Source: Nelumbo lutea (Eukaryota; Streptophyta; Magnoliopsida; Proteales; Nelumbonaceae). From it: a stretch of 64,000 bases of DNA. The position numbers and the translations under genes were made by a program. The notes beneath the pieces were generated by a model. It saw nothing but the letters and a program-made list of their open reading frames with translations. It did no database searches and was not told the origin of the DNA. How positions within the stretch are numbered: the stretch's first letter is position 1; each line of letters starts with the position of its first letter. Location of the stretch: NCBI GenBank assembly GCA_022828595.1, contig JAKGHH010000005.1, forward strand, positions 61,871,655 to 61,935,654, given 5' to 3'. Positions 46,718 through 59,928 of this stretch are shown here, piece by piece.

Positions 46718-48950
46718 GGATTGATTAATAACTTAATAACTTAAGCTTTTATGTTGAAAATAATGTCCAATTTATGTGTCAGTCCTAAGTACATGCATGA
46801 ATTCCGATTTTCATGACTCGTCATAGTTCCCCCGATGGGGGAGATTCTAGATAATTTTCCAAAATAAAAATTAAGGGTTGTTCTACTAAATCCAAATTTC
46901 ACATTGGTTTGGACAAAACCTTATTTATTCACTGATGAATTTTGTCTGCATTTAATCCATGTTGACCAAAGTATACCCACCAAATAGATTCATTAACATC
47001 TGGGAAAATGCAATAAACACTATGGCTGAAAATAAATAGTATGTGTTTATCCAAATTCGAATATGACCCGGTTAAGGGTGATATGAATTTGATGCATTTA
47101 TATTGGATTGAATATGGATCCACGACATCTGTTTTAATATAATCCAATTCAATTCAACTTAAACGTTATGCTTATATATACTTGAAATTTATAATCCATG
47201 TATTAGTGAAGTTGGTTTGAATGCTGTTTTTTAGTAGAGTTATTGGTTTTTTATAGAATATATTTTCAATATATATTGTTCATATATATTAAAGTCATTT
47301 TAATTTATTTTATTAATAATATATAATATTTTTATCATTTTTAGTTGAATTTATTACTCTTATTCAGTAACCCAATTTTAACATGAATACAAAAGAATCA
47401 AATTTGTATATGTTATCTGATTCCGTTCACAGCCCTAATGGGCACATATAGGGGTGTACATCTCTGTTTATTTTTCTGTTTGTTTATTTTTTTATATTGG
47501 GGCTTGGGGGGTGGGGGGTTCGGATCTGCTACCTACAAGTTATTCCTACAAATAATTACAGTTGTGCATTAGGAATTTCTCTCTTATCATTCACGGAAAG
47601 ATGTTTCTAATACATGGCAACGATATTACGTGGATATGAATGTAGGAACAATTTGTGAGTTGTTGATCCCGGGGGGGGGGTCAAGGCTTGTTTCACTTGT
47701 ATATACGTATTATACAGTAAATATAAAAAAGGTTTATCTCAACCCCAAATCCCACTTAATTCAGTAGAATTAATTCTAATACTAAAAAATGGCCTTCCAT
47801 ATTGGACCGGATCAGGCAATATGTGTTCAATTCAGTTAAAGATTCCATTAACTCAATTATCTGAATCTGACTAACAAACCAGATTAAATCAGACCCATTT
47901 GCAGCCCAAAGATCATATATAATGGGTCTTGATCCATATGGTAAATTACAAAGCCTTGTACCGTTTTATAGTGTCCATAGCTCTACACAATGCTTTTGGT
48001 AATAATATATATTTTAGAATTGGTTGATGGACACATAAGCTGTTTATAAACAGGCCTTAAGAATTGGAGAACCTTATGAAGAAATAAGAAATCCATTCAT
48101 GTGAAAATGTCGAGTGCATAGGGTAGGGTCAGGACCGGAAGAGCTCGATTGAAGAAGTGGGGGAGACAATTGCTCCATACGATATTTTTGTCGCCTATTA
48201 AACCACAACCACCAAAGTATTTTCGTTTGCTATCTTTCTATAAAACATCATAACATGATCAGGATCCAATGTGTATGTGGTCTCAAGACCAACTAGTACT
48301 CCTCCCTTTGTCAACAGAAATCACCAAAAAATTGGTTGGAATGGGCCTTTCAGGCATATATAGCGGAGAATTAATTAGATCGATGCAGGTATTTGGAAAA
48401 CTCTCAAGGTTGATCAAATGTAAGACCTTACCAACTTGGGCGTTTTTTTTTTTTTTTTTTTGTGATCGGTTTCCCATTAGTCGAATAAGTTTTGCTTTGA
48501 ATCATTTATGACACTTGTGTTTCTATGATCCCATAAAAAACCATTGTGTTGTATTATAGTTCTTCGTGACTGTGTCGAAACTTGGATTGTTCTAACCAAA
48601 CCTACTGTTAAAATTAAAAATGTATGCATGAACTCTAAGAGGACCAATATATAACTGCTACTGAGCAGGTTTAAGGGAAGTGAGTTATTCTATTGTGATT
48701 GGGTCATCATAGGTGGTGGCACCGTGGCAATGGATGTGCTCTTGAAAAGATGAAAAAAAAAAAATCTTGGAGGGTAGCGTAGCCCGTGTTTTGCAGCAAA
48801 AGCGGTCGAGTAAAAGGAGTTGGGTATAGTTTGCTTGGCATTTCGGTATTGTTTCATCAATCTATAATTAATTTAATTAATTATTTTTATATTTCAGGAT
48901 TTGTGAACCTGATTGAAAATTAATGGGTGCATATGGATAGACATATAAAA
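46718..48950. other. Unannotated AT-rich stretch
   Basis: No coding exon is recognised. Around 47044-47430 TAAGGGTGATATGAA and CACAGCCCTA look like loose hAT-type ends, but the flanks do not match. Short G and T homopolymers occur at 47666-47680 and 48441-48460. Confidence 0.5.
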
Positions 48951-49250
48951 TAAGGTAGTGTTTGGCAGGTCTTTCTAGATGGTATTTTAGGCCTTTTTAA
49001 GGCTCAGAAGATCAAAATTTAGTCCTTTTTTTCTCTCTTTAACAATGAAAGACGAGAAGCTGGAAAGCTTGCAGAAGCCAAAAACAACCGATAAGGAAAG
49101 CTTCACATGAAGTTTCTTGTTTTTCTGTACCTAAAATCTTTCATTTAATAATCCAGTAGACTAGGATACTTACCAAATGGTTTTAATCGTGAAAAACAAA
49201 CTCCAAAAAAAACTTGATCCACTTGAAAAGACTTGCCAAATTAACAACCC
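48951..49250. mobile_element. Tourist-like MITE
   Basis: TAA then GGTAGTGTTTGGCAGGTCTTT on the left; GAAAAGACTTGCCAAATTAAC on the right forms the inverse. A 3-bp A/T target and a GTTTGG start are typical of PIF/Harbinger MITEs. The right boundary is approximate. Confidence 0.6.
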
Positions 49251-50113
49251 CAAAATTACCTGTGACTATTTATTTATTTGTTCCGTGAGAGGTTTCTTTG
49301 GGGTGGGTGTGTGACAACTCATAAGAGAGAGTAAATAGGGAAAGGTAGGTCAATGGGGCTCAATTTCAAGACACCCAAAAGGTAGCAAACTGGCACTACA
49401 GAGTTCAGACCAACTTAATTCCCTTATAACAACCATGGTATAATACTTCGTTTGGAATTCATCCAACATTTGATTGAACAAATCATACAAACCCAGCAAA
49501 CTATCAGACTACCTCATGCAAGTGGGAGAGGGTCATTAACTTGGGAAAGGGACCAAACCGGTTATTATTCCTGAATCCTGACTGATTTTTAGATTGGGAT
49601 TCAACATTAATTCTAACTACAGAATCCTAATTTGGAACCCAATTAATCCCTCAGCTAATATATATATTCTATTTACCAAAAAGAAAATCCCTTCAGGAAA
49701 AACATAACCCATAATGGTGGGATAGGACATATAGGATTTGCAATCCCCGTGTACAATAACAAGATTGGTAACTTGACTTCAAAGCTTAACATGATTCTAA
49801 TTTATTTAGGCTGAGGCGAAAGTTAAGTTCTTCATTACTGGGCTTGGGCTGGAGCGGCTGAGCTTGGTTTGGCCCAACACACCAATACGAAATTACGAAT
49901 ACTTCTAGATTTATCTGTAACCACAGACAGACCCTGCATGATCACGAAGATACAAGCCTGCAAGGTACGGAACTATTATGTAGTTTAATTTAATAATGAT
50001 AATGACGACCCGGTCCCATCCAGAAGAAGTGAAGAACTCGCCCACCCAACTCGCCTTTTTTGGGATCACCGACTCTCTGGGCAACTGGCTGGGCTCCGAT
50101 ATGGAATAAGTTA

Positions 50114-50139
50114 AAGAGAGAGAGAGAGAGAGAGAGAGC
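50114..50139 (+). repeat. (AG)n microsatellite
   Basis: About 12 AG units. On the minus strand this is a CT-rich stretch like those in plant 5' leaders, but no credible ORF follows. Confidence 0.9.
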
Positions 50140-51892
50140 AGACGGAGCTGAACGCGTGGAAACTTCATGCTCCCTCCATCTGTTTCTCTTTGTATAGTAA
50201 GATATCACGATCTAAACAGAACGTACGACATATTAAGTGGGATTTATTTATTTTTCTTGAGTTTCATATTTTAATTGGAAAAAAAGTATGACATGGTGAC
50301 GTCTTCACAGCATGACCACATAATTTGATTAATCTAATACATAAATTCTAATTATTAATTAATAAAAGGGTATAATTAAAAAGGCCGTTAGCTGCATTAT
50401 TAAGAAGCGCTTGTCCAATAAATCCAAGAGAAAGGACACGAAGGCTCGTTGATCAGGCGAGTCGCACGTATGCTCCTGCTGACAAAGAATAATATTCCGA
50501 AGATTCTTTAAAAAGCGATGAAAATGAGAAATCCATCATCAGTTGAGCGTAATTTGACAAGATGGGAAAGTTTTGAGGAAGAAAGGAGGTGTTGGTTTCA
50601 GTTGAGCCACATGGAATGGTGGGAAGATGATGTGGCTACTACAGACTGTCGATGGATGGATGACAACAAAATTGACAGCTATCTAATGTCTCAAGCCACG
50701 AATTGAATAGACATTTCCTTCTCCCATCCCATGGAGTCTATTGACGACAAATTGAAACAGAGCGGCTGTGGCCCCATGTTTCTTCTTCTCCACAAGGAAT
50801 TAATGGAAGTTCATAGCAGATAGGCTTTACATGGGTCTCACAATTGAAATGGTTTCAGGGTGGTAAGTTAGTTGCTGCAGTCTGCAGAGAGAAAGTTGAA
50901 ATGGTCACATCTTACTAATGTCATGGACCATGCTCCTACTGCTGATGGCTGCTGCCATTGCCAAGAGTAAGAGAGAGTAAGAATGTAAGATCAAGATCAT
51001 TTCCTTGTGGTCCATAACTCCATATCATACACTTAGCTTTGTTTGGTGAAGGCCAGGGTGACTCCCACTTCCAATTTTCCTTTACTAGTCTAGCGGTGGC
51101 AGACAAATTAACAACACTGTGGTGAAGGTGATTAATTTGCAATTAGAAAAGGCCACCTATGGATGGCAGGCGTGTTGGAATTTATGCAACGACGAAATTT
51201 GTTGTGTGACCATATATATATATATGTATGTATATTCTCCCATTTTTCACGAGTGTGTGAAAGTCACCACCACCACCGCCACGACCGCCACCTCCCTTGG
51301 AGCTCGAGATGTCTTCTCTCCCTTTACGTCTCTCATATCCACCATATATGATTGCGGAGTCCAACCAAGAAATTGACAATACAAAACAAAGAATCAACAG
51401 TTCAACACTTTTGAGTAGTTAAACTCAGTGACTCCATTAATGGACAAAAGGTGGATTAAGAGGCCTAGTCGGAGTTCTTACTAAAGATGAATGAGTAGGG
51501 GGTATTTATTTAATTTATGTTTGAGACCTTGGTGTCAGAAATTTATTAACACCCACCCTGAAGACAGGGATGACATGGGAAACACGTGGTTGCACATACG
51601 GAAAGGGAGGGGATTACTAGGGATTCATGTGTAGAATAAGATCCATCCATTCAAGTACAACTCATCTGCCTGCTAGTTGATGCTGATTTTTGTGAGTGAC
51701 TGGTAAGAATAATCCAATTTGCCTTCACCATAGCTGGACTTTACTGGGCATCCCATAGCCTGTAGCTAGGCTGGATTCTTTTTGCTTCTTTTACCCTTTT
51801 CTTTTCTGGGTTTGTCCAATTGCACCAGATGAGAGCGATATATTATCTATATAATTGTACGTGTCGGTACGACTCGACGTATTAGTCGATCG

Positions 51893-51982
51893 CGGTTCTT
51901 TCAAATTTCTTTACTTTCAGAATTCAGACGATCAAGTCGGTTCTTTCAAATTTCTTTACTTTCGGAATTCAGACGATCAAGT
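51893..51982 (+). repeat. Recent 45-bp tandem duplication
   Basis: CGGTTCTTTCAAATTTCTTT then ACTTTC[A/G]GAATTC and AGACGATCAAGT occurs twice back to back, with one substitution between copies. Confidence 0.95.
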
Positions 51983-54900
51983 CTCTGTTTGATCAAAAGT
52001 TAAATGTGATTTCTTTAATTTACCACCACTTCTATATTCTACTTTAATCTGGGGAGTTGTGTTTACCCTTTTCGATCCTCTCAAGCAGTTGAATCATGTT
52101 CACATTGTAGAGTGACTGGAGTTGATCAGAAGCTCACACGTGGCAAGGGAGGAGGGTTTGTAGAAGCTTCCGACAACTGTCACTAACTTTCCGTCATACT
52201 CTCTATTTTCACAAGTCAAACTGAGATGCTTATCATAAGTTCGTTATCAATTATAATTCCTTTGGATTACTAATTAATCCCAAAAAATAAAGAGAATTAA
52301 TATTTGATGGGATAATTGACCTTAATTCCATGCATGCTTAGCACAACATCATCATCATTTTTATTACTAGTTGATTTGGAGACCGTTAATTAATCTACCT
52401 TAACATGTATCAACGACAAGTCTACTTGACTACTTCTAATTCTAAATCCCCCTTGAGCGTGCATCGGAGCCGGTCCCACTCATAGTACGGCACGCGCACG
52501 AAGTGACACTATCGATGCCGAGGGAAGAGCATCAGCCAGTAGACTCTTATCACGATTTTAGTTAAAATGTTTAAGTCAGGTATTGGGGATTATAAAACAA
52601 AACAAATTAATGACATGTATAAGTGGTCATTTATCATATATATGCACCATTAATAAATATTCTTAATCAACCTCTCAACTATGGTTAAGGCATTTTGATT
52701 AATTATGGTGTGTGGATCCTAGAATAGTTAAGAGAGGAATTAGGGCGTTAACCTTAACTAGTCTCTTGATAGGGATGGTTTATGAAGTAATTGCTGACGC
52801 ACTCTACAACATAATTCATTTAAATTTCTAATGGATAGCATTATGTTATATTCAATTAAGTTAAATTTGGTTCTACTTATCGCTTGTTAATTTGGTCTAT
52901 TGAGTCTTTTTGTATCCATCCTCCACAACCTACTCCTTTTCGGTTCTCTGTCAATCTTCGTCAATTGAAAGTTTTATCCTCTGAAGCAGCAGAAGGAATT
53001 AATTAGGGTAGGGGGAAATTTATAGTCAAATTATATTTGCATGTCGGTAGAAATTTGCCAAGTGGCCAATAATATATCCTTACATGCTTAGCATTGACAA
53101 TACATATATTTGTCCACCTGTTGGTCTACATCTGTTTTATTAGCAGTGTCTCGCTTAAAAAATAAAACATCAAATCTTGTATGGATGTCTTATCAACTCC
53201 TTAATAGGGGTTATTAATTCATACACGTCAGTAATTAGCTAGAGACGACATTAAACAGTTCATACTTGCCATTAATGTTTAATCGATTTTTTTTTTTTTC
53301 TTGCAGGGTGGATCACGGGGGGCGAAATCTACGGTTTAATAGCTGCTGTGTAGAACATACATATATACCAAATTAAAGCGAGCGATATCATATCAGAGGC
53401 TTGAATATTCTTCTTGTATTACGTTTCTGAACTGTATTACTGAAGTTGATATTTTCTTGACATCAACATTACACTACATCGATGTCATAAAACGCTAGAT
53501 CAGATAGGAAACAGCACTTAATCTCTAGGGTTTTGGCTTTAATGCATATTTTCTTATTTCTTTCTTTCGAAGATTAAAGCAAATCACGAGGTATACATTC
53601 TTGTCCCTACTCATCAGACTTGTAAACAGTCATAGAATTCGGCTATTGGCAGTAGTATATATATATATACTAATCTTGGTTTTAGAGGGTGTCTGATCAG
53701 TCCCACTATAGAAAAAACTTAATTAAGAGCTATGAACCAGCTGATGGGTGTTCGGGTGGTTGTTAAGCTGGCCTAGGGCGCCACATGGTTGACTCCTTGG
53801 TCATTCTCTCAGGGCCATGCTAGTATCATCTCATAAAATCGTGTGAAGGATGGGCGTGAACAAAAAAGAGTGTTCCATACAGAAAAGAAAAGTGGACTCT
53901 GTCGGAAAAGGAGGAACCCTTTAAGACTTTGGCAAACAATTTCATCTCGATAATTCCAAAAGTTCTATCCAATTCAAACACAGACATCCAATTATAAATA
54001 GGTACGCCACGCTCAAGGTAAGGGAATTTTGGGACTCAAAACTCAATTAAATACTCTTCTTGCATTTACCTCGGTCTCGACAAACCTATATACCTTGGTT
54101 CGTCTTGATCAATCTCTTTACTATTCATTAATTTGAGCATTGGAGTGCCAACCCAATTTTATATCATCTTGTAGGAATCCAACAATTAGTTTGATGTTGT
54201 TTGATCCGAAGTATTCCAAACTTAGGCTACAGTCAGATAATTTTGTTAAATAGACAAGGTTGAAATAAAAAGATGAAGTCACACATTAAAGTCTTCAATC
54301 ACAATAAGAATTAGAAGCCTGAGGAATTGTTACCTGGATAGGCACTCCCCTGCATATATTTATTTGAATATTCTTATTATAGTTGTTATAGTATAATGTA
54401 ATTAAGAGTAAAATATAAGCCAAAAGACTGAGAACCACTTTTGTGGAAACATTTCTTTGAAAAGAAACCCAACCAACTCACCCATACAATATGAAAATTG
54501 ATAATGACCTTGAATGTGTTCATGACTTTATGCCACACAAGACCCATTTGTGAAGCAAAATGTAGGACAAAAATATTTAAGCACAGATTCAGAAGCACAC
54601 ATGTCGACACGACTCTATTTTGGACCTGAACCAAGCACGGGGACAAGAATCAGCAGAAAAAGTGATCAAGTTGAATAAACGTTGGATAGATTTGGACCAT
54701 ATGGTCCATAAACAACAAAGGGTTAATGCGTGAATTTGAGGAATTAATAGTATTGATTATTAATGGGTTCAAACAAGAAGACATGTTCCACGGTTCGAGG
54801 TGCGTGTTTGAATTATTTATGAAAAGAGATAAAGATAATGAATTTAGTAGGATTCCTCGTCGGATTAGTTTTCTGCATTAACAACCTTTATATATCAACT

Positions 54901-55104
54901 AGGAGCATTATTTTTTGTCATTTTTTTTTTCTGTTTTTATGACTTACTAGTTAAAAACAGTTATTAAAATGTGGGTGGAAACTGGAGTAAAAAGCTTAGC
55001 TTAAAAGGAATACAAATACAAATATGTATAGTGTAAATATATACAAAATAATACAAAATATAAGGTTTTGTGCTCTACATATTTGTATTAGTATTTATTC
55101 CAAA

Positions 55105-55435
55105 TTGAGCCTAAGGCTGTATTTGAAATCGGTGTAAATCAAGAATGATGCAAAAGTTTATACTGGTTTGATTTTGTTGGCATTTGGAAGGAATGTGAAA
55201 GAAGATCGATATTAAGCTTTACTCCAGTTTAGATTTATTGGCGTTTGCATGAAATAGAGTTTTACATTGTGAATCGATGTAAAACTTCATCAAGCATAAA
55301 GTTTTACATCAAATAAAATTTTACACTTTTTTATTATAATTTTCAAAATGTAACAGTCACTTATTCTTTGGTTCAGTGTAAAACATCATCAATTTACACA
55401 AAATCCAAGCGAAACCTCAGTTCTAATTAAAAGAT
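55105..55435. mobile_element. Tourist-like MITE remnant related to the one upstream of MRL1
   Basis: TAA then GGCTGTATTTGAAATCGGTG and TAAATC at the left parallels the start of the 34478 element. GTGTAAAACATCATC and AATTTACACAAAATCC lie at the right. TTTTACA/TGTAAAA motifs fill it. The ends are diverged. Confidence 0.5.
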
Positions 55436-57299
55436 AATTTTTATTGATTTCATTTTTACATTGTTTATAATGAACTAGATGGGTCTATTTTTTTCAAAAG
55501 TTCTGAAAACAATTTTTTTTTTATTTATCTGGTCCCCAATAAGCAACACTGAAGAATCTGATTTTGAAGATAGAAGACAAGGGGAACACTACCAATTAAG
55601 ATTTGGTAAGTCTAACAGAGATGTAAAAGGACTAAACATCAGAACATTACATTCTATTTTTACTTAAAAAAGAAGGCAAAGCAAAGCTCTGCATGCCAAA
55701 ATTGCTAGGAAGGTTAATTAGTTATTATTATGCTATATAGATTATAATATGAATAGGTGAGTGTCAATGTGTCATGCACACATGCATGAAAGAGAGAGAT
55801 GAAAACAAATGGGATAAAATTTTGATATAGTTGTGGTAATAACGTGAGTCCAAGGAGATTATTGGCATTATATAGGGAAAAATCTGCAAACTTGTACAGT
55901 TGTACTCCACTCAACTAAAGCCTTGTTACAATTATAGGGCGGTGGTTACACGAATCTTATTTAATTTCACCATTTCTGTATTCATGGTTTTTGAATCATT
56001 ACTGATTTGGACGGTTTGGACCATTTGGCTGTAAAATTGTTCAAGTAATCGGTTCCATTTCATTCCTGAACCTGAATTTTGTTAAAACCCGTTGATTTGG
56101 TCAGTGATCCTCTGGCCCATGCAGTTGAATTATCAGTCCGTTTGATCTAGACAACAATTTTGACTATTTTTTATTTTAATTAATTTTTATTTTTTTTCAA
56201 ATTATAAAGGATTATCTATTTAGACCAGATGATCGAACCGTCAACCTAGAAACCAGTGGCCAAAATGAAATATTTCACTTTACAACAGGACTGCCAATGG
56301 CATGTTTCACTTTACAAAGTGGAATTTGAATCCAATGTGATTAAAGGTTATTTAATTTGAACTTGATCTGTTCAATATTGGATCCATACACATACGCATA
56401 AAATCTAAGTCTCATGCATCTATTAGAAATGTTGGCCTGACTATTGTATGTTTAGTAAAGAGTCACAGTTTGTGTTTTTTAATTTTTTTCCTCTTTGGGT
56501 GGGAGAGGAGGTTCAAGTCTCATAGCAGTTTTTATTTTTCAATTCATTTTATTCAAAATATCAGTCATTTTCGATTCATTTTGTTATTAATATAATACTT
56601 TGATAATTTTTTGTATTATATACTTATAATACTTCAACAAATTCATGAATCATGACATATAATACCCAAGTCACAGGTTCTTTTATTCGATTCAAGCTAA
56701 AATCTGGTAAGTAAAATTTGATTTGTATATATCCAAGTATTAGAAAATCGAAAATCAAAATTGGATCCGTTTGCTGCCTTACCCGATGATAGTCGGGTCT
56801 TGGAAGGAGTACTGTAAACTGAAAACAAATCATCAGCTAGGTGAAGCTATATATGTGGATCATTGATTATTATACCTATTGTTCGTCTCTGAAACATCAT
56901 CATCTATCCAAACTAAACCATCCAATAGAGACTTCACACACCGCTCAAAGCCATCTTATCTTTGGAGTACATTAAAGACAATTATCCAATCAACATCATT
57001 CTTCAAAAGTATCCAGTTTAATTAGTGTGTGTGAACGCCATGTCAGCTACTGTGAAGTCCCTGCTGCTTGTAGATGTAGTACGTTGAAGGATTCAAATGC
57101 ACAGTAAGTGGCTTCAAGGGTATGACTTTAATATATGTACAAGTGGCAAATTCACGCGATTAGGACTCCCCATGAGTAGGACAAAAAAGTTCTGAAAAGA
57201 TCAATCCATTAATTGTCCTTTTCCACAGGATCTAAAAATCTTATCAATAAATTTCCACACAAATTCGGTATATTTGTCTACTCTCGTATTGAATATTTA

Positions 57300-57722
57300 A
57301 GTGCCGTTTGGTAAGTTTTTTTTTATGAAGATCTTTTACAGTTTAGGTTGTCAAAAGATATAATGAGCTTTTGAGGCATTGAATATCTATATGAAGAAAA
57401 TTGTGGATAATTTGGGTATTATTTGACAAGTCTTTTTATGAAGATCTACTGACAGTTTAGATTGCCAAAGATGTAATGAACTTTTGAGGTACTGTGTCTT
57501 TAAAGATGCAGATAGCTTGATATGATAAGTATCCTAATCTGCAATAATTTACAGAAAGCTTTCAGATTTTTTTTGCCATTTTGGGCTTTTGTGAGTATTT
57601 TAGGGCATAACTCTTTCTGACTTACTGTTTTTCATCACCAAATGGAGAAAGACCAAATTTTGATCTTTCAAGTTTTGAAAAACCTAAAAGATAACATAAA
57701 GACTTGTCAAATGCCCCCTTCG
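57300..57722. mobile_element. Tourist-like MITE
   Basis: TTA-flanked (left TTAAGTGCC, right CGTTAG). The left end GTGCCGTTTGGTAAG is mirrored by CTTGTCAAATGCCCCC at the right. Inside, TTTTTATGAAGATCT plus ACAGTTTAGGTTG is duplicated at about 57326 and 57433. Confidence 0.65.
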
Positions 57723-58009
57723 TTAGTTTCTCTTTCTTCAGTTTCTCCATTTCATATTTGAAATTCAGAAAATTAAGAACAAATTAATTTACATTTTGAA
57801 AAACAGAAAGAATGAATTTATTAATGATCGAGGGAGGTGGGGGTGGGGAGCATGAGACCATACCCTCGAAACAGAATACAAATTGGTCTATTTCATTATT
57901 TGCAGATCAGACAATAACAATAGTCCTAGCATGCACGCGGGTGCTTGCATGCATACGTGCATAATGAAAGATATCCATCATAGAAGATGCATGCAAGGAT
58001 CCTACATTA

Positions 58010-58488
58010 AGGCCTGTTTAGTTTGTGAGAATAGTGGTTTGGAATCGGAATCAGAATGGGCAGGGGCGGAGCCAGGGGGTGGCAGAGGGGAGCCATGGCC
58101 CCCCTATGACTTCAAAATTCCTACAAAACCCATTTAAATTCTACTTATATTTTGACCCCCTTATCTATATTTCTTAGCTTTTGCCCCCCCCCCTGTCGAT
58201 GTTTTCTAGGTTTTGGTCCCCCTTAATAAAAAATTCTAGCTCCGCCCCCTAAGAATGGGCTATTCCGATTCCAACCGTTTGGTTGGACGGAATCAGAATC
58301 CCATTCTCATTCTTGCTAGAATGGCATTTTTCTTATTTGAAGGAATGATCATTCACTGCCCCTTCCTTGAAAATGAAATCTCATTGATCCTTCTAATTTC
58401 AATTCACATTCTCATTCCTGTATGAACCAAACAGATTATGAGAACGAACCATTTCAATTCCAAATGCAACTGCAAACCAAACGGACTC
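58010..58488. mobile_element. PIF/Harbinger-type MITE, interrupted
   Basis: TTA on both sides (58007-58009 and 58489-58491). The left terminal GGCCTGTTTAGTTTG matches the reverse complement of CAAACCAAACGGACTC. GGAATCAGAATGGG and its complements form the arms. An hAT MITE of 191 bp is inserted in the left arm. Confidence 0.8.
58061..58251. mobile_element. hAT-type MITE nested in a Harbinger-type MITE
   Basis: Perfect 8-bp duplication AGAATGGG at 58053-58060 and 58252-58259. Ends CAGGGGCGGAGCCAG and CTAGCTCCGCCCCCTA. Noncoding, 191 bp. Confidence 0.9.
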
Positions 58489-59928
58489 TTAAGATCCTGC
58501 TAATTAATAAAAATCTAATCCCCATTCAATTTTGAAAAGTAAGAAAAGAAAATAATGGTGTGATGTTTCTGGTGTTCTATGGATGATTTATGGTGCAGTA
58601 AGCATCAGTTCCGCTTTATTCTCTCTAAAATTTGGTCAAAAGAATATTCTGGACCAAAATCACATTTTCTTATGTGCTGAATTAATTGTATGATGTATTA
58701 AATGCAAAACAAAAAAGAAGACCCCTAGTAGTAAACAAGGAGCTTAAGCAACTTTTCCATCCTAATTTATCCTACATACATGGTGGAATCTTTGAAAAGA
58801 CACACTACAAGACAAAGTTGGATAGGTCCTTTCATAAAACCCACTTTTATTTGCTAATAAAATAAAAAGTTGTTTACCGGAATTGGTCAAATAAATAAAG
58901 AAGAGGAAGAGGTAGAAAGAAGAAAGAAATAGATTTATAAAATTTTCTCGATCACTTTGTTTTCTTCCTCTCAATCTTTAAGGTTTTGGCTTGTTTTTCA
59001 GCTCTAATTTTATAATGAGAAGAAATTAGAGAGGAAGAGGACCATCCGTTATGTACTAGCCATGTCTCTAGTTCTGCAGTTAATTCCAGCCCTATGCCCC
59101 ATGATGATTTTGGACCTTCTTATGATCTTGTTTCAAATAACAAATGAAATTAAGATCGATTAATTACACAAGAAGGTGGTACCCATTCTGTTATACCATT
59201 AAGTACTGATGATATAAGAAGAGGCAAGTGGAGCACCGTAGGAGAATTGGGTTAGAATAAGTGAGACACATGATGGAGGAAACTATATATTGGATAAAGT
59301 TTTTTTTGTAAATATTAGAAAGCTTCTATTACTTATATGGGAGAAAGTTTGATGTCTGATAAGTCAAATAGCTATTTTTCAGGTCTAAAGTCTAAAAAGT
59401 GATAAATATGCTTTTCTACTTTTTAAAACCTTCGGAAATATAATTCCATTTGTATTGGGGTGCCATTCCAATATCTGCTGACTGACTATTTTATTATTAT
59501 GACCTAAATAATAGGCTGTTGGGGTGCTCTTCTTCCTTTATCCTCAATTTCTTCTCCATTGAACTTAGACTTTAATCGCCCATGCTACTAAATAGCTTCG
59601 TCCTAGATCTGGTGGCAAATGGAAAAACCTAAACCATTGACAACCTCTCTCTCTCTTTCTCTCTCCTCCCAAACTATTGATCCCCCTCCCCCCAATTTTC
59701 CTTCTCCCTATTCTTCTTTCTCCCTTCCTATCACTTTTCTCCTCGGCCTCTTTCTTAGTTAACAAAATATAGTGGAGCCACTATTCCTCTTCAACTCCAA
59801 AATGCCACAAAACATCATCACTGATGAATTAATTTTTTGGTTAAGTATCTCGTTATTTGGTCTGCTTTCAAGTGGCCGATGACTCAGAGGCTGAAGTGGA
59901 GAACTTTTACTGGATGAGGACCTGGATG
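58489..59928. other. Unannotated stretch
   Basis: No gene or classified repeat is visible. CT-rich runs at 59645-59745 give spurious open frames on the minus strand. Confidence 0.5.

Larger units (their letters stand above)
49251..57299. other. 8 kb with no recognised gene
   Basis: I checked both strands for exon-like frames with known domains and for a few common plant microRNA sequences from memory and found none. Contents noted: a GA microsatellite (50114-50139), a 45-bp tandem duplication (51893-51982), AT microsatellite-like runs (51212-51227), and a tourist-like copy near 55105-55435. It could contain noncoding transcripts or distal regulatory DNA of a neighbouring gene; nothing in the sequence proves either. 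Confidence 0.5.

Noticed and set aside
50518..50706. 62-codon frame rich in Trp and acidic residues as a small protein
   Set aside because: No known domain, no upstream promoter sign, and no second exon found. Left as noncoding.
49900..51400. MicroRNA precursor candidates
   Set aside because: I looked for a few common plant microRNAs (for example the miR156, 159, 160, 164, 166, 167, 319, 390 and 396 types) by eye and found none; no convincing hairpin was seen.
56000..56260. GGTTTGGACC-rich sequence as a ninth hAT MITE
   Set aside because: Motif composition is similar, but neither terminal repeat nor duplication could be read.
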